From NCBI RefSeq assembly GCF_030532915.1, contig NZ_JAUNKD010000027.1, forward strand, positions 1 to 35,752: a stretch of 35,752 nucleotides of DNA, written 5' to 3'. Of this stretch, positions 31,566 through 35,752 are shown piece after piece. The number at the start of each line of letters is the position of its first letter. Position 1 is the first letter of the stretch. Position numbers and translations under genes: made by a program. Source of the stretch: Capnocytophaga sp. GTDB lineage: Bacteria; Bacteroidota; Bacteroidia; Flavobacteriales; Flavobacteriaceae. Under the pieces are notes generated by a model, which was given only the letters and a program-made list of their open reading frames with translations, ran no database searches and had not been told where the DNA came from.

Positions 31566-33152
31566 ATGATAAAAAAAATTTTAACTTCCGTTGGTCTATT
31601 TTGCGTAACGCTGCCTGTTTTGGCACAAGAACAGAAGGAAATCGACCTACTTACGGGTGAAAAATGGTGGGGCGGAGCTACACATTTGGGTAGTTCTATG
31701 CCTTTTTCACAAACCAAAGCCATCGACTTACGAACCCGCAATTTCAATAATCAAACCGTATCCCTATTCGTATCCAACAAAGGACGCTATCTTTGGAGTG
31801 AAGCCCCGATGGAGTTTCAATTCACCGGAAATCAAATCAAAGTGAAAACCACACGTGGTAAAATTGAATTGGGAATCGGCGGCAACACCCTTCGCGAGGC
31901 TTATCTGGCTGCCTGCAACAAATATTTCCCCTCATCGGGGCAACTTCCACCGGAACTCTTCTTCTCGAAGCCCCAATACAACACGTGGATTGAGCTGGTT
32001 TACAATCAGAACCAAGAAGACATATTGAATTACGCCCGAAACATCGTGAAGCACGGCTTCCCCACCGGTATTTTGATGATTGACGACAATTGGCAGAAGT
32101 ACTACGGGAACTTTGATTTTCGTCCCGACAAATTTCCTGACCCCAAAGCGATGATGGACGAACTGCACGCAATGGGGTTCAAGGTTTTGCTGTGGGTTAG
32201 TCCTTTCGTTTCGCCTGATTCGCAGGAATTTAGGGATTTACAACATAAAGGCTTCCTTGTGAAGAAGAAAAACAGCAAGTACGCAGCTATGTTACACTGG
32301 TGGAACGGGTTCAGTGCGTGTTACGATTTGAGCAACCCCGATGCGTTTGCCCATTTTACTCAGGTACTTAAAAAGATGCAGGACGATTACGGCATAGACG
32401 GATTCAAATTTGATGCGGGCGACCCTGAGCGTTACCTCGAAGAGGATATTGATGTTTTTGACAAGCAATCGTTTGACGTAGAGCAGACTTACCTCTGGGC
32501 GAAACTCGGTTTGGAATTCCCCTACAACGAATATCGTGCTTGCTGGCAAATGGGCGGGCAACCTCTGGTACAGCGTTTGGGCGACAAAACCTATTCGTGG
32601 GACGGCGTTTCGCGGCTTGTGCCTGATATGATTGCTTGCGGATTACTCGGATATGCTTATACCTGTCCTGATATGATTGGCGGAGGCGAATTTTCGAGTT
32701 TTCAGGGTATCGACCCGACGAAATTTGACCAAAGTTTGATTGTTCGTTCTTGTCAAATCCATTCAATGATGCCTATGATGCAATTTTCGGTAGCTCCTTG
32801 GCGAATTTTGAGTAAAGAAAACCTTGAAATATGTTTGAAATACGCCAAATGGCACGAACAATTGGGAGATTACATATTGGAACAGGCTAAAAAGTCTGCC
32901 AAAACGGGCGAACCTATTGTTCAGCATATGGAATATGCCTTCCCGAATCAGGGTTTTGAAGATTGTAAAGACCAATATATGTTAGGAGATGCGTATTTGG
33001 TAGCTCCGATAATGGGAAAAAACAACTCCCGAAGCGTGAAACTTCCCAAAGGCAAATGGAAAGACGACCAAGGCAAGGTCTATAAAGGTGGAAAATCGTA
33101 TAAATTCACCGTTCCTTTGGATAGATTACTTTGGTTTACACCTGTGAAGTGA
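31566..33152 (+). CDS. Secreted GH31-family glycosidase
   Basis: A 528-residue exported glycoside hydrolase. A signal peptide (MIKKILTSVGLFCVTLPVLAQ) is followed by a short beta-domain and the catalytic barrel from about 130. The nucleophile region reads GIDGFKFDAGD with D283; the acid/base is probably D346 in YSWDGVSRLVPD. LMIDDNWQ (170-177) is another family block. At this length it lacks the extra C-terminal domains of large GH31 alpha-glucosidases and is closer to compact MYORG/YicI-like members, some of which are alpha-galactosidases. Specificity is not decided by the sequence. No polysaccharide-utilisation genes (susC/susD) are near. Confidence 0.83.
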   Translation: MIKKILTSVGLFCVTLPVLAQEQKEIDLLTGEKWWGGATHLGSSMPFSQTKAIDLRTRNFNNQTVSLFVSNKGRYLWSEAPMEFQFTGNQIKVKTTRGKIELGIGGNTLREAYLAACNKYFPSSGQLPPELFFSKPQYNTWIELVYNQNQEDILNYARNIVKHGFPTGILMIDDNWQKYYGNFDFRPDKFPDPKAMMDELHAMGFKVLLWVSPFVSPDSQEFRDLQHKGFLVKKKNSKYAAMLHWWNGFSACYDLSNPDAFAHFTQVLKKMQDDYGIDGFKFDAGDPERYLEEDIDVFDKQSFDVEQTYLWAKLGLEFPYNEYRACWQMGGQPLVQRLGDKTYSWDGVSRLVPDMIACGLLGYAYTCPDMIGGGEFSSFQGIDPTKFDQSLIVRSCQIHSMMPMMQFSVAPWRILSKENLEICLKYAKWHEQLGDYILEQAKKSAKTGEPIVQHMEYAFPNQGFEDCKDQYMLGDAYLVAPIMGKNNSRSVKLPKGKWKDDQGKVYKGGKSYKFTVPLDRLLWFTPVK

Positions 33153-33189
33153 ATTTTTTTCGTTTTATGACGAGAAAATAGCGATTTTT

Positions 33190-33232
33190 CGCCCCCGCAT
33201 TGTTAAAAAAACGTTTTGGCAATGCGGGGGCG
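33190..33232. terminator. GC-rich 13-bp hairpin after the GH31 gene
   Basis: CGCCCCCGCATTG (33190-33202) pairs perfectly with 33220-33232 around a 17-nt loop. Neither strand has a clean T-run right after it, although GTATTTTTATG follows on plus. It is strikingly GC-rich for this AT-rich DNA. Terminator is the most likely reading. Confidence 0.5.
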
Positions 33233-33256
33233 AGTTGTATTTTTATGAAAATAGAC

Positions 33257-33286
33257 TTGCCAAATGCAGATTATTTACTATTTTTA
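33257..33286 (+). promoter_or_regulatory. Likely promoter of the S9 peptidase gene
   Basis: TTG at 33257-33259, 19-nt spacer, TATTTTTA at 33279-33286, one base off TAnnTTTG. Transcription would begin after the alternative ATG at 33264. Confidence 0.4.
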
Positions 33287-33308
33287 CGCCTTTGATAAAA
33301 TAATAACA

Positions 33309-35225
33309 ATGAAGAAAGGATTTATAACATTGATTGCAAGTATGATTACGAATTTTATGACGGGACAGCAACCGCTGACGCCCGAAAAACTTTGGGAATT
33401 GGGTCGTGTGAGTGCCATCGGGCTCAGTGCCGATAAAAATTTTGTGTTGTTCAGCGTTTCAAAACCTGACGTACAGGAAAATACGTTCAAAAAAACGTTT
33501 TATAAACTCTCGGTGAAAGGAGGCGTGCCCATTCCTATTTCGCAAGATGAGGTACAAAAGGTTACTGATAAGCTCAATGCCGCTGGGGATAAGAAACTAA
33601 TTCACAAAGCGGTGAAAATTAAGTCCGTATTTGCCAAAGACTTTCACGATGATTTGCAAAAATCAACCGGACAGGTTTATACAAGCTTGGATCACAGGCA
33701 TTGGGATAAATGGACCGAAGGCACATACAATCACGTGTTTATCGAAGAGGTGAAAACCGGTAAACAAACCGATATTATGCCCGATTTGCCGTATTATTGT
33801 CCGCAAGAACCCTTTGGCGGCAGTGAAGATTACATATGGAGCAACAACGGGCAGCAAGTTCTGTACGTTACCAAAGCCAAAAGCGGTACAGATTATGTTG
33901 TGAGCACCAATACCGATATTTTTCAGTATGACCTTCAAAGCGGAAAGACGATCAACCTAACCGAAGGAATGCTTGGCTATGACACCAACCCTTCTTTTAA
34001 TAAAGATGGTGTGTTGGCGTGGCTCAGTATGCAAGAAGATGGTAATGAAGCTGATAAGAACGATTTAATCATCTTGCAAAACGGTATAAAAAAGAACGTT
34101 ACACAAGCGTGGGACGGTACCGTATCGTCTTATCAGTGGAGCAACGACGGCAAGCTGATTTTTTTCACGGCTACAATCGGTGGAACACAACAGCTTTTTG
34201 AAATCAATCCGTTTGAAATCAACCCCACACCGAAGCAATGCACCAAAGGTATCTTTGATATTACCTCAATCGTAGGGCAATCGGGCGATTTGCTCGTTGT
34301 TACCCGCACCGATATGAATCGGGCAACTGAACTTTACACCATTAATATACGCAAGAAAAATAAAAAGGCGAATTCATACTATGATATGGCGCAACTCTCG
34401 CACGTTAATGACGATTTGTACAAAAATATTGCCCGCTGTACCGTTAAAGAACGCTATATTAAAACGACTGACGACAAAGAAATGTTTGCGTGGGTGATTT
34501 ATCCGCCTGATTTTGATCCAAAAAAGAAATATCCTACCTTATTATACTGTCAAGGAGGACCTCAATCGGCGCTTTCGCAGTTTTATAGCTTTCGTTGGAA
34601 CTTTCAACTGATGGCTTCGCAAGGATATATTGTTATTGCGCCCAACCGCCGCGGAATGCCGGGCTTCGGGGTGGCGTGGAATGCCCAAATCAGCAAAGAT
34701 TGGGGTGGACAACCAATGAATGATTACCTCGCCGCCATTGATGATATCGCTCGTGAACCTTATGTTGATACAAACCGCTTGGGGGCTATTGGTGCCAGCT
34801 ATGGTGGGTATTCAGTCTTCCAGTTGGCGGGCATTCACAACAAACGATTTAAGTCATTCATCGCGCATTGTGGGGTTTTTAACTTGCAAAGTATGTACGG
34901 CACCACCGAAGAAATCTTTTTTACCAATAATGAGCTCGGCGGCGCTTATTGGGAAAAGGAAAATCAAACGGCACAGAAAGCCTATCGCGAGTTTAACCCC
35001 ATCGAAAGGGTAGAACAATGGGATACACCCATACTTATCATTCACGGCGGGAAGGATTACCGCGTTCCAAAAGAGCAGGGCTTGCAAGCCTTCACTGCGG
35101 CACAGCTACGCGGCATTAAAAGCGAGCTACTTTACTTCCCTGATGAGAACCACTGGGTTTTAAAGCCCCAAAATGGACTCTTCTGGCAGCGCCGCTTCTT
35201 TAAATGGCTTGCCGAAACCCTGTAA
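33309..35225 (+). CDS. Secreted S9-family serine peptidase
   Basis: A 638-residue exported peptidase of the prolyl oligopeptidase superfamily, probably of the S9C acylaminoacyl or dipeptidyl-peptidase kind. An N-terminal signal (MKKGFITLIASMITNFMTGQ) is followed by a beta-propeller-type region (about 20-400, with repeated YxWSNDGK-like blades) and the alpha/beta-hydrolase domain. The triad is S497 (GASYGGYS), D583 (HGGKDYRVP) and H615 (DENHWVL). Such periplasmic enzymes break down oligopeptides in asaccharolytic or protein-feeding Bacteroidota. The start at 33309 puts the signal at the N-terminus; the ATG at 33264 adds 15 residues that overlap the promoter. Confidence 0.9.
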   Translation: MKKGFITLIASMITNFMTGQQPLTPEKLWELGRVSAIGLSADKNFVLFSVSKPDVQENTFKKTFYKLSVKGGVPIPISQDEVQKVTDKLNAAGDKKLIHKAVKIKSVFAKDFHDDLQKSTGQVYTSLDHRHWDKWTEGTYNHVFIEEVKTGKQTDIMPDLPYYCPQEPFGGSEDYIWSNNGQQVLYVTKAKSGTDYVVSTNTDIFQYDLQSGKTINLTEGMLGYDTNPSFNKDGVLAWLSMQEDGNEADKNDLIILQNGIKKNVTQAWDGTVSSYQWSNDGKLIFFTATIGGTQQLFEINPFEINPTPKQCTKGIFDITSIVGQSGDLLVVTRTDMNRATELYTINIRKKNKKANSYYDMAQLSHVNDDLYKNIARCTVKERYIKTTDDKEMFAWVIYPPDFDPKKKYPTLLYCQGGPQSALSQFYSFRWNFQLMASQGYIVIAPNRRGMPGFGVAWNAQISKDWGGQPMNDYLAAIDDIAREPYVDTNRLGAIGASYGGYSVFQLAGIHNKRFKSFIAHCGVFNLQSMYGTTEEIFFTNNELGGAYWEKENQTAQKAYREFNPIERVEQWDTPILIIHGGKDYRVPKEQGLQAFTAAQLRGIKSELLYFPDENHWVLKPQNGLFWQRRFFKWLAETL

Positions 35226-35264
35226 ACAGGTAGCTGCACTTAAATATAGAATGATTTTTATACG

Positions 35265-35304
35265 AACCTTTGGCAAAACATCAGTGTTTTGCCAAAGGTT
35301 TTTT
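35265..35304. terminator. Strong terminator after the S9 gene
   Basis: A perfect 16-bp stem (35265-35280 with 35285-35300), 4-nt loop, then TTTT on plus. One of the strongest in the window. Confidence 0.9.
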
Positions 35305-35306
35305 GA

Positions 35307-35424
35307 TAAAAGTCTGTCTCACGAGTGAAATGTGTAAATATTAGTTTATAAAAGTCTGTTTTACGAGTGAAATGTGTAAATATAATATTACAATACTCTG
35401 TTTCATGATTGAGCCCCTTCTGCA
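35307..35424. repeat. 42-bp tandem repeat, three copies
   Basis: Copies start at 35307 and 35349 (34 nt compared, four differences: AAAGTCTGTYTYACGAGTGAAA then TGTGTAAATA) and a decayed third begins near 35391. The period of 42 keeps reading frame. On the minus strand it falls in a 60-codon ORF (35258-35440) as the repeated peptide IFTHFTR[K/E]TDFY. That ORF starts with an ATGA overlap on the gene to its right but ends inside the terminator, so its coding status is doubtful. Each unit holds an imperfect palindrome around TTTCACGAGTGAAA. Confidence 0.75.
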
Positions 35425-35436
35425 TAACGGCGTTCT

Positions 35437-35752
35437 TCATTTGTGAAATGGTTTGGATTCAGTTTTTCCTTGATGTCGTTTTTTCAACTCATCTATTAGT
35501 TTTCGTTGAAATTCAATATCTTTTTCTGTAAACTTCCCGTTACCAATCGTATCGCTTGGTGATGATGAAATTCCCTTGTCTAACGCGTACACTTCTATGC
35601 CTGTTTGTTCAGAAGTCAAACCTATTTCATACTCCTCACCCGTTTCATCTCTCACAACAATTGAGTCATTTTTTTGTTTTGAGAGATTTATTTTTTCGAA
35701 CCTGTTTAAACTTTCTTTAAAGAAGTAAAAGTTCCAAGAAATTTTAGTATTT
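35437..35752 (-). CDS. C-terminal part of an unrecognised protein (runs off the edge)
   Basis: The frame is open on the minus strand from the right edge to the TGA at 35437, giving at least 105 codons. A GTG at 35655 is only an internal valine codon, since SKQKNDSIVV reads through it. The visible part is hydrophilic and charged, with a Ser-rich turn (GISSSPSD) and a C-terminal helix (FTEKDIEFQRKLIDELKKRHQGK). I see no signal or domain that I can name. The N-terminus lies outside the window. Confidence 0.65.
   Translation of the reverse strand, partial: NTKISWNFYFFKESLNRFEKINLSKQKNDSIVVRDETGEEYEIGLTSEQTGIEVYALDKGISSSPSDTIGNGKFTEKDIEFQRKLIDELKKRHQGKTESKPFHK

Overview
The window looks like a chromosomal segment of a low-GC member of the Bacteroidota, most likely Flavobacteriales and possibly Capnocytophaga-like. 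The grounds are promoters of the Bacteroidota type (TTTG, about 20 nt, TAnnTTTG) in front of many genes, almost no Shine-Dalgarno sequences, the carA-eno gene pair, and lineage families such as DUF3810, DUF6261 and the TIGR02757 family. The species call is inference. I see no phage, insertion sequence, CRISPR array, rRNA or tRNA gene.

Layout. (1) 1-2.9 kb: a minus-strand aromatic amino acid operon, pheA - isochorismatase-family hydrolase - tyrA. It is preceded by what reads as a complete transcription-attenuation leader: a promoter, a 16-codon Phe/Tyr-rich peptide, an antiterminator segment and a terminator just before pheA. A 36-bp tandem repeat lies at the left edge. (2) 2.9-5.5 kb: carA and eno, separated by an AT-rich inverted repeat. 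(3) 5.5-7.1 kb: a minus-strand ECF sigma factor operon with a multi-span membrane protein and a small protein. (4) 7.2-12 kb: cmk and lolD on plus, an outer-membrane-barrel-like protein on minus, a TIGR02757 protein on plus, and a ribD-yigZ pair on minus. (5) 12-19.5 kb: a secreted GH20 hexosaminidase, an exporter-type ABC protein, holA, a LolC/E-type permease, and a lipoprotein of the NamZ/DUF1343 family. The NamZ gene overlaps the permease gene head to head. (6) 19.5-26 kb: a large SNF2 helicase, an Rrf2 regulator, trmN6 and an eight-haem cytochrome with C-terminal TPRs. (7) 26-35.8 kb: a DUF6261 protein, pepD, a DUF3810 membrane protein with HEIAH, an alpha/beta hydrolase, engB, a secreted GH31 enzyme, a secreted S9 peptidase, and the C-terminal part of an unrecognised protein running off the right edge.

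How the genes fit together. LolD (7.9 kb) and the LolC/E-like permease (17-18 kb) could form one lipoprotein-release transporter although they are unlinked. The GH20 and NamZ enzymes could act in sequence on amino-sugar or peptidoglycan chains. The GH31, S9 and PepD enzymes fit a glycan- and peptide-foraging life. The best candidate for something new is the pheA leader. Its mixed Phe and Tyr codons match an operon that carries both the phenylalanine and the tyrosine branch enzymes. Secondary leads are the head-to-head overlapping genes at 18.2 kb, a possible small RNA at 26.1-26.2 kb, the octahaem-TPR cytochrome, and an in-frame 42-bp repeat at the right end.
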